DNA of 64,000 nucleotides, taken from NCBI GenBank assembly GCA_036245805.1, contig BTRK01000001.1:4774001-4838000 (forward strand). Reading direction: 5' to 3'. The position numbers and the translations under genes were made by a program. Positions 36,001 to 47,010 of the stretch are shown in pieces; positions within the stretch are counted from its first letter, which is position 1; each line of letters starts with the position of its first letter. Under the pieces are notes generated by a model that did not search any database, was not told the origin of the DNA, and saw nothing but the letters and a program-made list of their open reading frames with translations. The stretch comes from Pristionchus mayeri. Lineage: Eukaryota; Nematoda; Chromadorea; Rhabditida; Neodiplogasteridae.

Positions 36001-37600
36001 TTGGTTATACCGCTTAGTTCAAAACATAAAAGTTTGTTATTAGATTTTTCCGATCATTTTGAGCACCTTGCCAAGTCTCTAGCTCGTCTGGGAGCTGAGA
36101 TACAGTATAGCCGGTAGCAAAACCGGAAAATTCCTAAAAGCCGGCTCTGGGACCTGTAGCCTAGATTTTTCGAGAAGTTGGCTCTAGTGTATGCTACCAC
36201 TATAACATGAAGGCAAACAAAAAATAAAAGTTGGAAATTGTTCCCGAGGGGTAGTTTTTTCCTCCATTGACTCATGATACACGTGTTAAATGGTTGGAAA
36301 ACAATCAAACCATGAAAGAAACTAAATGTAGTTGATCTGAAGCGCAAAACAGCGCAGTAATGAAATTTTTGAAATGACCCGTTCAATGAACACCTAGCGT
36401 CAATCAATATCTACCGTACCCCCTTTCCAATCGATATCTACCGTACCTGCTCGTTGGTCTGCGCGTGAACACGCAGGAAGTGCGCGCGTTCGTCCTTGGC
36501 CGTCGGCACATCTTCTTCATTGTCCCCTGTCGAGATTTTGTGAATTAGGAAACATCGACCAGCACCGTGCACCATAATCTACACCACAATGTTGATTTCG
36601 AGTCGACCATTACGCTTACAGCACCCATTAATGAGGCCAGAAAAGTTCACAAAATGCATGACAAGCAATCCTAGGTAAGTTCACAGCAAACACCTTCATT
36701 AACTAGGGCAATTTTCACGAGAATCTGAATTTGGAACAATAGCTATCTGTAATATACTGATCCATTTTAATATTTTACAGAAAAAAAAAGATATAGAGAG
36801 ATAAAGAAACGATATATAAAGAGTTCATCACTCACAATTGCTAGCGGCGTCTTCGTACGCGCGGAGAGCGCCCATGTTGTGGTGGAGCTCGTTCGGACCG
36901 TACGAGATCAAATTGATAAACGTCTGAAATGGCAACAAAAAGCATTCCAGCCAACCGGATTCGAACCAGTGACCTAAGGATCTACAGTCCTCCGCTCTAC
37001 CAACTGAGCTATGGCTGGGACGGACATCGGGGATCGGGGAAATGACTATGAGCTCACCCTGGTCTCGTTTTCGATCCTCCTGATATTCCTCAGATGTCGG
37101 CCGAGCACGACACCCACGAAAGCCTCGTCGATGAAGAGGAACTTCTCCTTGCGAGATCCTGCAAGAATGCGCCAATTGGGAAATAATCGATAATAAAACA
37201 GACTCGCGATTTTTCGAAAAACTTAGTGTATTTATTGTTCAACTTGATTGCTAGCAGTTAATCTACGCCGTCAGTAACACCTAAATGGGCTTGTATCCGT
37301 AGATTAAAGAAAAAAGATTTCGAGAAAGGACGAAAAGGATGTTACGAAACGCCTTGTTTCGCAATGGCTAAAGAATTTCGAAACTCTGAGGCATTGCGTG
37401 TAACTAAAGTTAACTATGAAAACTGGGTTCGTAAAAGATAACTCACGGCTCTCTCCGTACAGCGGGATCTTGGGCCCCGTTTCGACGTCGTTGCCCTTGC
37501 TGGCGAACGCTCTCCAGAGCAGAAAGAGAGACGATGGAATGGCGACCACACCAGCAGCGATTCCGGTTAGTCCCAACGCGGATAATACGGAGTCGGTCAT
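33079..37600 (-). CDS. Membrane-anchored double KH-domain RNA-binding protein, TDRKH/Papi-like N-terminal architecture
   Basis: Eight exons on the minus strand: 37447-37600, 37058-37158, 36836-36923, 36447-36526, 34528-34633, 33778-33842, 33621-33683 and 33079-33210, giving 262 codons in one frame. The start ATG follows TTAATTCAGCC, a plausible trans-splice acceptor; an in-frame ATG lies 27 bp upstream. Residues 6-30 form a hydrophobic helix. KH1 (about 57-150) has a degenerate loop (LGRHLRNI instead of GxxG) and a long acidic insertion. KH2 (about 165-235) is canonical: VPSAAVGYIIGKGGDRIKRL, then VQLEGTPEGIEGAK. It ends in a charged helix and TGA at 33079-33081. Family members with this layout tether to mitochondria and also carry a Tudor domain, which is not seen here. 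A donor-like TG/GTGAGG overlaps the stop, so a further exon is possible. RNA binding is well supported; the piRNA-pathway role is inference. Confidence 0.82.
33219..33560. repeat. Direct repeat inside intron 7 of the KH gene
   Basis: About 75 bp at 33222-33300 recurs at 33470-33550, sharing TCATTTCCCACACTCTCTCG CC (interrupted here for length), then CTACCGTAC and CAGAAT. Probably an intronic duplication. Confidence 0.65.
34760..36245. mobile_element. F6 foldback element in intron 4 of the KH gene
   Basis: Near-perfect palindrome of about 1.49 kb with ends GGGAACAATTTCCAACTTTT and its inverse. The centre is near 35500. The arms include AAAATCTAGG..CCAGAGCCGGCTTTTAGG and CCGGTTTTGCTACCGGCTAT, motifs also present in the F2 copy at 52971, so F2 and F6 share ancestry. 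ORFs inside read the arms. Confidence 0.88.
36937..36941 (-). terminator. RNA polymerase III terminator of tRNA-Tyr
   Basis: TTTTT on the minus strand, 5 bp after the tRNA 3' end (AATGC then the T run). Confidence 0.8.
36947..37018 (-). tRNA. tRNA-Tyr (anticodon GTA), intronless, nested in a host intron
   Basis: 72-nt cloverleaf: acceptor CCAGCCA/TGGCTGG (7 perfect pairs, C1-G72 as in eukaryotic Tyr tRNAs); D arm GCTC-AGTTGGTA-GAGC; anticodon arm GAGGA-CTGTAGA-TCCTT with GTA; 5-nt variable loop; T arm ACTGG-TTCGAAT-CCGGT. Internal promoter boxes A and B are intact, and a TTTTT terminator follows. It lies within intron 2 (36924-37057) of the KH-protein gene, same strand. Most eukaryotic Tyr tRNA genes have an intron after position 37; none is present here. 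Confidence 0.96.
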
Positions 37601-38060
37601 GGCTGAATTAATGAAATGAACAAACAATTAAAATATGCTGTGAAAACAAGAAAAACAACGCGTTATAACGGAAGAAAACACGTACGAAATTGATTTAATT
37701 TAATCAAGGAGGCATCGTGTTATGTGCGGACTCGAAAATTCTTACAGTACTTTTTATTTAATTGATTAATTTACTGAGTACCTCTTTATTTATTTATTTT
37801 TTTATTTAATTTGTTTATTATTATTTCACCAAAATGTAAAAAAAAATCTAACGCAAAAAATAAGGGATCCATTCATCAGTGAGCGCACCATAGTGATGAC
37901 GCAACGGTGCGAACCCTCCTCGTTTTACATGCTCTCTCGCTGTGTATGAAAAGTGAGAGATTATAAAAAAATAGGCAGGGACCTGGCGACATGGAAACAT
38001 AACACATATAATCATAATTATCACACTACGAGTACTTTTACAACAAGCTCTAATCTCTTA
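37601..38060. other. 5' flank of the KH gene
   Basis: AT-rich (T/A runs around 37740-37850). It holds CATGCTCTCTCGC (37928-37940), a motif repeated widely in the window. No promoter element could be assigned. Confidence 0.4.
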
Positions 38061-39353
38061 GGAGAGACTATCTGAGTGAATGAACATTTTTCTGTAGACG
38101 CTTGGCACTAGGTCAAAAATCGAAATTCTCCTAAATATGCGTACATGTAGTACTCAGTGAGTATAGCTCAGGCGTGTCTTATTTAGTGTTCTAGATCACG
38201 CATTAAGAAATGCGCGGCAGTTTGGTCCGAAAACTTCAATTTTCTAAATTTGCCATTTCGCTACCGATCCGAACGGTTAATATCTCTACAATTGCAAAAT
38301 ATTCAACAGATCACAGCTGCCAAGTTTCATGACAATTTGATAAAAACTCTTGATAAAACAATGAAAAATCGATATATTTTGGTTTTATTGAATTTTATCG
38401 CCTTCAGATGGGAGGAGATGGAAGGTTTTCTTTCCTTGTATTTGTAGCTCAGGTTACTAACTATCTATTGCTTCAAAACAATTAAAATTAAAAAATAACT
38501 TTTTGATAAATTGGCAAACTTCGGTCGGCAACTTGAAATAAAGTCAGTTCATGATAAGGCCGGCGACCTACCGTACCCCGATCGAACAAGAGGAAATATG
38601 TTTTAAAGTTATCCTATACGGAGCTCTCGATGAGGGAAATCCACCAGCGTCAACAAAATTTCGATACGCACTCGCGCGCGCCAGAGCACTAACGCTAAAT
38701 AACTACCGTAACCGCTCCATATAGTTTAACATTAGCGCTCTGGCGCGCGCGAGTGCGTATCGAAATTTTTTTGACGCTGGTGGATTTCCCTCATCGAGAG
38801 CTTCGTATAGGATAACTTTAAAACATATTTCCTCCGGTTCGATAGGGGTACGGTAGGTCGCTGGCCTTATCATTAACTGACTTTATTTCAAGTTGCCGAC
38901 CGAAGTTTGCCAATTTATCAAAAAGTTATTTTTTAATTTTAATTATTTTGAAGCAATAGATAGTTAGTAACCTGAGCTACAAATACAAGGAAAGAAAACC
39001 TTCCATCTCCTCCCATCTGAAGGCGATAAAATTCAATAAAACCAAAATATATCGATTTTTCATTGTTTTATCAAGAGTTTTTATCCAATTGTCATGAAAC
39101 TTGGCATGTGCAATCTCTTGAATATTCCGCATTTTTAGAGATATTAACCGTTCGGATCGGTAGCGAAATGGCAAATTTCGAAAATTGAAGTTTTCGGACC
39201 AAACTGCCGCTCATTTCTTAATGCGTGATCTAGAACACTAAATAAGCCACGCCTGAGATATACTCACTGAGTACTACATGTATGCCAATTATAAAGGAAT
39301 TCGAATTTTTGGCTATTGCCAATCATATTTTCATTCACTCAGACAGTGTCTCT
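38061..39353. mobile_element. F1 foldback element, copy d
   Basis: GGAGAGACTATCTGAGTGAA at the left, and the inverse GTGTCTCT at the right with TA flanks. Arms of about 640 bp. The centre (38680-38770) has CTCGCGCGCGCCAGAGC inverted copies and a GGTTACGGTAG-like loop. The same peptide (MPFRYRSERLISL) is readable from both arms, an artefact. Confidence 0.88.
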
Positions 39354-39587
39354 TAGAATGGAATAAACCGCAATGAAACTGAAATTAAGCTAGTTGGGCA
39401 GTGACAAAATGTCGGGTGGAGCGAATCCATGTGCGGCGATCGTCTTGTACTGATCATTTATCTTTTCAAATCACTGATTTATCTTACCAATCGATATATC
39501 CAATAGGGAAACACCCGTTGTTCAGGAGATCGTTCGATACCGGAAATGCGACTAGCGTGACCCACTGTGGTCTCACGACTACCGTAA

Positions 39588-39930
39588 CTCGGTTTGAAGT
39601 TTGCAAGAATGCCTGCAAACATGTCATCAAAAGCGTACAGTTGGAGGATGAGACTGCCTGCAGGGTAGATCATTGCGATATTCAGCTATCGCACGCTGTT
39701 GATTCCGTACCAACTTCAGTAATCCCTCAGTTACCGTAGTAGAATCTATCGGCGGTGTATGCGAAAGAATGACGGCTCCTCCTGTAAAGCACGGAGGGTA
39801 CACATCGAAAGGATAGTCGGAGGGGGAGACCTTCAGGGGGTAACTGTAGCATTACCGTAACCATTGCAATACTTTCATCGAAAACCTGTTGCCACCAGTA
39901 TAAAAAATACGTTATCCAAGCTATCCATCG
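39588..39930 (-). pseudogene. Fragment of a galactosyltransferase-like (GT31) gene
   Basis: On the minus strand, 39845-39735 encodes YPLKVSPSDYPFDVYPPCF then TGGAVILSHTP. This resembles the K-V-S..YP..YPPY..G.GYVLS block of beta-1,3-galactosyltransferase-type enzymes. 39650-39588 encodes LILQLYAFDDMFAGILANF, matching the following (E/D)DV(F/Y).G block. A 37-bp intron (donor after LVRNQQ, acceptor CTGCAG) would join them in frame, which is short for a nematode intron. Candidate upstream exons at 39885-39950 and 40045-40110 do not give clear family motifs. No start or stop was identified, so it may be a partial or decayed gene. Confidence 0.45.
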
Positions 39931-40329
39931 AATAGCTACTGTAAATCTACAATACAAAAGATAACGCGCACTTTAGAATCCGCTATATATCGCATTTGGT
40001 CACACGAATCGATTGAATATAACGTATTCTGGTTACTGTAACTACCGTGCCCTGTGTTTTTGTAATCTGAACCGGAAGTGCGATGTCACCATCTTCCATT
40101 CCTCGTAGATAGGTTCGTAGTTATGACGAAAAGAGAGCAGTCGGATGTGCGGGTGGAAGGGAACTGCTCTCTCTATTCTGCACACTCTCTGGGCGGTTCG
40201 CGAGAGCGTGTGAGACACAGAGAGAGAAAGAGATACTACAAAAAAAAAGTTCAACATGTTCATAACTTGAGCATAATCAGCTTGCTTGCCTACGAGGGAA
40301 GCACTTATTGAGTTCTCTTGAATGATTAG

Positions 40330-40600
40330 AATGGTAAAAGGTAAAAAAAAGGTAAATGTGCAGCCACGTCAAGCGATTTTACAGTCTTGAACGACTACGC
40401 TAGGTGGTGTAGTGCGGTGAGGCCGATTACTGCTAGGACTACGTAACCCTGCTGTCCAAAGTGCTTCTAGGGAACGTTACCTTTCGCGACCGAGGTCACT
40501 ACCAACTTGCCGACCCCGGGGGGATAGAGGGCTTGGTATGCCCAGGCTACGCCCATCCGTTATCTAGCCAACTCCGGAACCATTCCATTCATTTACAGAA
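40330..40600 (-). repeat. GC-rich repeat-like block with (GGTAAA) tail, possible LINE/SINE 3' end
   Basis: The left edge carries GGTAAAAGGTAAAAAAAAGG-type reiterations (TTTACC repeats on the minus strand), followed by about 220 bp of relatively GC-rich, ORF-less sequence. The compositional jump and simple tail suggest the 3' end of a retroposon in minus orientation. No tRNA- or 5S-like structure found. Confidence 0.35.
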
Positions 40601-41385
40601 ACTTATTTTCTAAGCTGATCAAGAATAATTACACCCGAGTTTTCGATTTTTTATAGAGCAATATTTCTCTACGTACTATTGTATTTTTTTGCTGAATTGT
40701 CCGCTTGAAGGATTCGTGAAACTGCGATCTCGTCTCATCAGTTTTACCATAAATCTGAGTACAGCAAGATTTCACTGGATGAGGAATTCCACTCTTTCCT
40801 TTCCACACTTCATTTCGTACCTTGCTTACCACTGAACACAGAGAGGAGTATTATTTTAGTGATCAGAGTTGCAGTTTCCTAGGAAAAATCGCTTGCTCAT
40901 TTCAATTAAATTAAATTAAATTATTTATTCCGTTCATGTGGGAAAATTCAAGATATCATTGTGAAATGGTGTCGAAAAACGGAGGTCCGTCGATGTAGTC
41001 GAATCGGGTTTGCTTGCAGCAAGGGTATAGAATTGGAGGGGTGGGATCTCATTGATGCAGCCAATTATGGATAACGGATTTGGGAAAGGATAGAGGGGGG
41101 CTGTGAGGAGATGAGAGAACGGAAGGAATTATTTGGGAGAACAACAATATCTGTGGAAAGAGAATTCCAAAAGGAAATGGATCTAGATACGAGATCATTT
41201 CCTGTTTCATCCTGTAGGACATTCCATAACTGATATTACGGAAACGGTATCCCCGTTTGTAAACAATAATCAAAAATATAATTACTTCCCGTTATTGTAG
41301 TACCGATCGACAAAGTCATTTGATAGAAGGATGTCACTGGAAGTTAAGCAACCTTTTCAAGCATATTTCATTCATTCAAGAGATT
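40601..41385. other. Intergenic, nothing recognised
   Basis: AT-rich with no exon-like block, apart from short ORFs without features. Confidence 0.35.
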
Positions 41386-41960
41386 TTAGTGTAAAACACA
41401 AATTTAGAGTTGCCAGGAGCTTTCGTGCAGCAGGAAGAAGGTAAAGGTCTATCGATTTGTAATAATAGCAATGCTGCTCCTTCACGCCAGCCTGCTATTA
41501 CTTCGATGCTCGATTCCACGTGTTGGGTAGATCTCTACCCGGTTTCCTCCCACGAATCAACTCTTCCACCTGCAATCATTCAACACATATCGTAACGAGA
41601 ATAATAGATAAATCTCTGTCTCTCATATAAGTGCAGCGTACATAACAAAGTTAACATTGTATTCTTTACGATTCTCGTATTTTACTTATGAAAATAATCG
41701 AATACCATACCCACGCCTCTCTTAGGATATTGACCCTCTCAATGTGGATAACCCCTAGTACCTCGAGTGCATATCTCTACAATCTACCAGCTATCGACAC
41801 TCCGCAACGTAGAGAATGTGCGAAAAAACTGAATTTAAAGTAAAAATGTAAATTGTACAAATTTCGAGTTGCAAGGAATGCTCATGCATCACAGAGAAGG
41901 TATACGGAAATGATTACATCGCGTTGTAATAACAGCGATGCTACAATTGACACAAAAATA
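41386..41960 (+). repeat. Two related exon-like blocks (41405-41440 and 41880-41915)
   Basis: GAGTTGCCAGGAGCTTTCGT..CAGGAAGAAG|GTAAAG and GAGTTGCAAGGAATGCTCAT..CACAGAGAAG|GTATAC are alignable. Both end in a possible phase-1 splice donor, encoding NxELxGxxxxxxEG-like peptides. Further similarity follows (ATAGCAATGCT / ACAGCGATGCT). A diverged local duplication; gene identity unknown. Confidence 0.35.
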
Positions 41961-42793
41961 TTGAAATACCGCCCATGGGCAACAAGTGCTTAATTCAAAT
42001 GAATACTCGCCGTATCCGTTCTTTATCTGTAAAGTAAATTAGTTATTTAACTTCCATTGAAACCCATAAGTGTTCATGTCTACCGAACTCTAACCGATTT
42101 CTCATATTTTTAGTCCCGCTAGCTTCGCGCTGTACAGATACGACAACTGCCGATCACATTATTTGGTCACATTTAACGAGACTCTTCTCGAGATAAAACA
42201 AAAAAATGCTTGAATCAATGTCCGCTGAATCGGAGGAATCGAACGATTGTTTTTCCGAACACGAAAAAATGAAAAAAAAACCAAGCACTGTCAAGTTTCG
42301 TACAACTATCTAAAATCGTCATTTCAACCATTGCCAATTGATCCCAGGAAATCTAGGCGAACTAAATTTTAAAAAAAAGCTAGCCGTAGGTGAATCGGGG
42401 CTTTAAAGGGAGCTGGCCAGTTTAGGCATGTTGAGATCAGAAAGCGCAGTTTTGCGTTATGATTAAACAGAAAAAAAAGAAAATTCATTGTTTAATTTTG
42501 AACCTACTAGAAGCAAACAAAGTCAGAAATCCGGAGCCGTAAAGTGGTGAACGCGAGGGATCGCCCGGAGCACACTCGCTGCACGCTCGGTTCACCACTG
42601 TTCTACCGTAGCTCACGAATATTGATTTTTATTTAATTTTAATTATTTGCTGCGTATTTTCTGCATTCATAATGTCGATCTGAACTAAAGATGTACATGA
42701 TTATCATATTCCCCCCTGATAACACAGTTTCTGGCGTACAGCGTTAGCTATCGTTTAGAAATTCGTCGATAACCTTAAGTGGTGGATTCCGGA

Positions 42794-43352
42794 ATGAAGC
42801 GAAAGCGAACGTGTTACCTCTGTTCATTGGTCGATGATACACTACGAAAGTTTCCTGCAAACTCTCGAGAAGCAGAACAGAAACGGTGGATTGAGCGTCT
42901 TGGGTTGAGTGAGGAGGAGAGCAAGGAAAAGCTAGCAGACTACCGGAAGAAGATAGACCAGGGGGCAGGCATACGATGGTGCTCAGAGCACTCTGATTCT
43001 CCAATTGGCCTGCCAAAGGATGTGAGTCTATCCACACTTTATCGTCACTTCCCTACGCTACTACATTGCACTAACGAGCTTTACCAACGAACTGTAATGA
43101 TTAATGGACGTTGGAAGTAGTTATACTAATTAAACAACCAGCACCAGCATCGTAATTAAACATCGTCGTCCTAATCCGTCGCCCTCCCTCCGAACATGCG
43201 CGCTAAGGCAGTTTGAGCGACTACAGCAGCGATACCGTAACCCTACCGTGTCTTCTACGCCCGCTGTATCCGACTCTGAGATGGATGTGGACGAGGTTAG
43301 CATGAAACAGTTTATACGATTCAATCAGCCGGAAATAATGATACTGTAAACA
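42794..43352 (+). CDS. THAP-like zinc-finger protein (intron model uncertain)
   Basis: ORF from ATG 42794 to TAG 43120 (108 codons) begins MKRKRTCYLCSLVDDTLRKF. It shows a C-x2-C pair at residues 7 and 10, a FP motif, a tryptophan (KRWIERLGL) and a later C-x2-H (WCSEH), in the order and rough spacing of a THAP DNA-binding domain. After the ORF stop, another coding-like frame (43155-43349, RRPNPSPSLRTCALRQFERL..EMDVDEVSMKQF then TAA) looks like a second exon. A GTGAGT donor inside the first ORF (43020) or GTAGTT near 43116 could serve, but no option gives both good phase and intron length. THAP proteins are DNA-binding and often derive from P-element transposases. Family assignment rests on few residues. 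Confidence 0.5.
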
Positions 43353-43820
43353 GTATTTGTCCATAGTATTCGAACTATCTTAGCGAATGTAAAAAAAGTT
43401 TATACACACATCACACAATGACGATACAATCAACTTTGGGGAAACATGTGAAACACAAGTACTGAATAGTCTTCATCTTTGGTTCATTTTTGTTACGACA
43501 GAAATGTAATATAATCGAAATACCTTAGGTGCGAAAAGCAGATAATTTGCCAAGTTGACAATTTCTTTGGAAAGATCGAGATAATCGAATTCTACAAATA
43601 TTCATTACCGTGGTTGATATTTTGATGCTTTTTTTCAGTATCGTTTCCTTCAAATTATATCATGATTGGCTCAACCCATCGAACAAAGCTGCATCAAGAA
43701 CAACCAAAGTGATCTTCCAGCTGGAATCATGGACCAGGTTGTGATTTTCTATTTGACCAAACAATGAAATATAAATCTGCCAAGCGTGAAATTTTTTTAG
43801 AAAAAATCCTATGTGCCCTT

Positions 43821-44532
43821 CATAGGTGTCCACGAATGGTGGCGAGGGAGGGGGGTGCTGCACATAGACGCACCGTGCGTCTGTGCGCAAGCATGAATAG
43901 GAGGTCATGTAAAAATCGATGGTAGGTCATGGTAGGTCAAGAATAAGTAACGTACCCAATCGATAGTGCAGTAACAGTAGATACCGTATATCACTACCGT
44001 AACCCTCGATTATCGCAAACTAACTTTATTTTTAAAAAGTCCTGGTACCGAGCGCAACCGATTCTACAGTACCCAAGCAACTACCGTAACCCAGTTCCTT
44101 GGGTCAAACATTTTTTCTAAACATTTCAAACAGTTTTCTAAAAATCTAAAATTGGTTATAAAATGATTATACAATAATGACATATACGGTAGGATACTTT
44201 TAAATTATTTTAAAATTGATTTTGGATTTTTAGAAAAATGTTTGACCCAACGAACTGGGTCTGACCCAAGGAACTGGGTTACTGTAGTTACTTGGGTACT
44301 GTAGAATCGATTGCGCACGGTACCAGGGCTTTAAAAAAATAAAGTTAGTTCGCGATAATAGCGGGTCACGGTAGTGATATACGGTATCTATAGTTACTGT
44401 ACTATCGATTGGGTACGCTTGACCTACCAATGACCTACCATCGATTTTTACCATGACCCCCTATTCATGCTTGCGCACAGACGCACGGTGCGTCTATGCG
44501 CAGCACCCCCCTGTCGCCGGCGGCGTGGACAC
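43821..44532. mobile_element. MULE-like palindromic element F5, copy b
   Basis: Palindrome beginning CATAGGTGTCCACG and ending GGCGGCGTGGACAC. It is flanked by GTGCCCTT (43813-43820 and 44533-44540), and inserted in the left arm of G1, whose right arm is uninterrupted at the matching point. It shares the CCTTGGGTCAAACATTTTT and GATTATCGCAAACTAACTTT blocks with copy a. Confidence 0.85.
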
Positions 44533-44691
44533 GTGCCCTTTGTTAATTCTAACTCGTGGTTTATATATTAATCATGTGCGTTTATCGATTACAAACCGCA
44601 ATTCATAAATTTCGTGATTTTAGAATTCGGCTTTGATTGATCAAATCTTATTCTCAAAATTGGGGAAACTAATTGATCCCTGTCATGGCAG

Positions 44692-45614
44692 GGGGTTACA
44701 TAAGCCCAACTGATTTCCAATTGCTGAATGTTCGACGTAACTACTTGGAAGTTGTTTCATTGTTACCAGTATGCGCTCCTCTATATTACACTGATTAGAT
44801 CCTGTCACTAGGCGATGATGAGTTTCGCTTCCCACTATAGTGCGTAATTCGAGTAATTGTCTCTTCATTTTGCACTCTCTCGCTCGGTTGAATGGTGAGA
44901 GCATAGGCGGGAGTTGAAGCTGGAAATCGAAACCCGGGGGTGTTTAGGGTCAAAAAAGGGGGGGGGGAGTGATCGTAAATGATCGTTTTTGTGATAAAAT
45001 TTTCCAAAACCGGGGGTGTCCAATCCGAAACCCGGGGGTGTTTCACAGCTGGCTTCGATGGTGCCCACCTATGGGTGAGAGAGTATGAGGAATCAAGAAA
45101 TGATTAACCGAATTACATACTTTACTTCCCACGCATGTAAGTGTACTGGGTAAAGGTTCCATTCTGACAATTGATGGGAAAGTCATTGTTTGATTAACGC
45201 AAACAACCATATCCAATCAATACTACTTCACACAAGGACCTACTGTAACTCAGTTTCTCGGGTCAGGTTCAGCTCTTTGGATCATATGTTTGAACAAAAA
45301 TCCTTGCGCAAAGTACTATCGATTGGATATGGTTGTTAGCGTTAATCAAACAATGTCTTTCCCATCAATTGTCAGAATGGAATCTTTACCCAGTGTGGGA
45401 AATAAAGTATAAAATTCGGTTAACCATCTCTTGATTCCTCATACTCTATCACCATTCAACCGATCTAGTGGGAAGCGAAACTCATCACCACCTGGTGACA
45501 AGATCTAATCAGTGTGATAAAGAGGAGCACATACTGGTAGCAATGAAACAATTTCCAAGTAGCTACGTCGAACATTCAGCAATTGGAAATCCGTTGGGCT
45601 TATGTCACCCCCTC
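44692..45614. mobile_element. F10-related palindrome forming the core of G1
   Basis: Begins GGGGGTTACATAAGCCCAAC and ends GTTGGGCTTATGTCACCCCC. Internal GTTTCATTGTTACCAGTATG, CCTGTCACTAGGCGATGATG and GAGTTTCGCTTCCCACTA blocks parallel the MITE at 49805-50204, including the G-run termini. A 39-bp tandem duplication containing TGTCACCCCCTCTTATTGCC straddles its right end (45603-45680). Confidence 0.7.
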
Positions 45615-46149
45615 TTATTGCCTACCAATCGACTAATCGACTGTCACCCCCTCTTATTGCCTACCAATCGACTAAGAATTCAAACAGTGCAGCCATGAAA
45701 GGAATAGATTAGTTTCCCCAATTTTGAGAATAAGTTTTGATCTATCAAAGCTGAATTCTAAAATCACACAATTGATTAATTGCGTTTTCATATCGATAAA
45801 TCGCACATGACTAATATATAAACCACGAGTTAGAATTAACAAAGGGCACATAGGATTTTTTCTAAAAAAATTTCACGCTTGGCAGATTTATATTTCATTG
45901 TTTGGTCAAATAGAAAATCACAACCTGGTCCATAATTCCAGCTGGAAGATCACTTTGGTTGTTCTTGATGCAGCTTTGTTCGATGGGTTGAGCCAATCAT
46001 GATATAATTTGAAGGAAACGATACTGAAAAAAAGCATCAAAATATCAACCACGGTAATGAATATTTGTAGAATTCGATTCTCTAAATCTTTCCAAAGAAA
46101 TTGTCAACTTGACAAATTATCTACTTTTCGCCGCTAAGGTAGTTCAACT

Positions 46150-46545
46150 AAACAAATAACGAAACAAAATTAAATAACAGGCCGGCCTTGTCACTCCTAC
46201 TCCAAATCTTTCGCCGGCTCGTCCGTCTTCCCCTCTTCGTGTCGAGTCGCTTGACCTGAATGGGTATCACAATGACGAGATGTATTATGGCGATATGGCA
46301 ACACATAGGCAACAAAACTTGAGAGAAGTCATCGCGAGACAATAATCGTTTCAATCATATTGCACCAGTCATGCGAACGAGATACACAAACTGAAGAGTG
46401 ATTTCCCGTACGCTAATAAAATGTAAAATTTAGATTCTGGTCGAGGGTGTACGCGTGCGCGAGCAACTGGAAGATACAAGAGTGGAGCGCCGACTCGGAG
46501 TACCCTCAGACCTCGTTTTTGACGGGATCTGCTCGTGGTACGAGA
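46150..46545. other. Possible isolated exons
   Basis: On the minus strand, 46255-46195 reads GQATRHEEGKTDEPAKDLE followed by TAG after a CATTCAG acceptor, like a C-terminal exon. On the plus strand, 46434-46545 reads ILVEGVRVREQLEDTRVERR.. between AATTTAG and GTATTT. They cannot belong to the same gene, and neither matches a family I know. Confidence 0.25.
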
Positions 46546-46585
46546 ACGTATTTAGTGTTCTAGATCATTCCGAACGAAGTGCGCC

Positions 46586-46844
46586 TAACTTTAAAGGAGG
46601 AGTAAATGCAAACGCGCTCCCGGTTGGAATATGTTTCACCTAGTGACGAACTCTCTTCAAGTCGCGTGCTATCTCGCCCTTCCCTGAGCTTTCCCTGATC
46701 TGGCTCCCAGCCAACTAGCTATAACTCTGTTCGGAATGGAGATATGAATGTGAAAATTTCGAAGCTTCTTATCGTTGTAGAGCTCTAGGCAGAGCATATG
46801 ATAGCTTCACAAATTGCATTTTGAGTTTACTCCTCCTTTAAGGA
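46586..46844. mobile_element. Small MITE inserted in F1e
   Basis: Inverted ends CTTTAAAGGAGGAGTAAA (46588-46605) and TTTACTCCTCCTTTAAG (about 46826-46842), about 255 bp. The interior is non-coding. Confidence 0.65.
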
Positions 46845-47010
46845 TGATACCGTAATCCCACGATTTTTTTATTTCGTCTTCGATTTGAAAGGCGCATACT
46901 CTAAAAGATCCGCCGCTGACTACCCATTATACCACTCAAGTTTCATTTCGATCTGATTCAAACACATCGAGAAAAATCGAAAAGTCGAAAAAAATATTGA
47001 ATTTTAAATT

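Larger units (their letters stand above)
43523..46140. mobile_element. Large foldback element G1 with two further palindromes inside
   Basis: TA-flanked ends CCTTAGGTGCGAAAAGCAGA / inverse at 46121-46140. Outer arms 43523-43820 and 45840-46140 are almost identical inverted copies (for example TTGGTTGTTCTTGATGCAGC at 45956-45975 against 43690-43710). The arm continues after the F5b insertion as 44533-44690 against 45680-45840. The core 44692-45614 is related to the F10 MITE. Confidence 0.85.

Noticed and set aside
38250..39174. Matching 65-codon ORFs in opposite orientation
   Set aside because: Arms of the F1d foldback element.
40330..40600. GC-rich block considered as 5S rRNA or a tRNA-derived gene
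   Set aside because: No cloverleaf, no 5S-like internal promoter or ends could be found.
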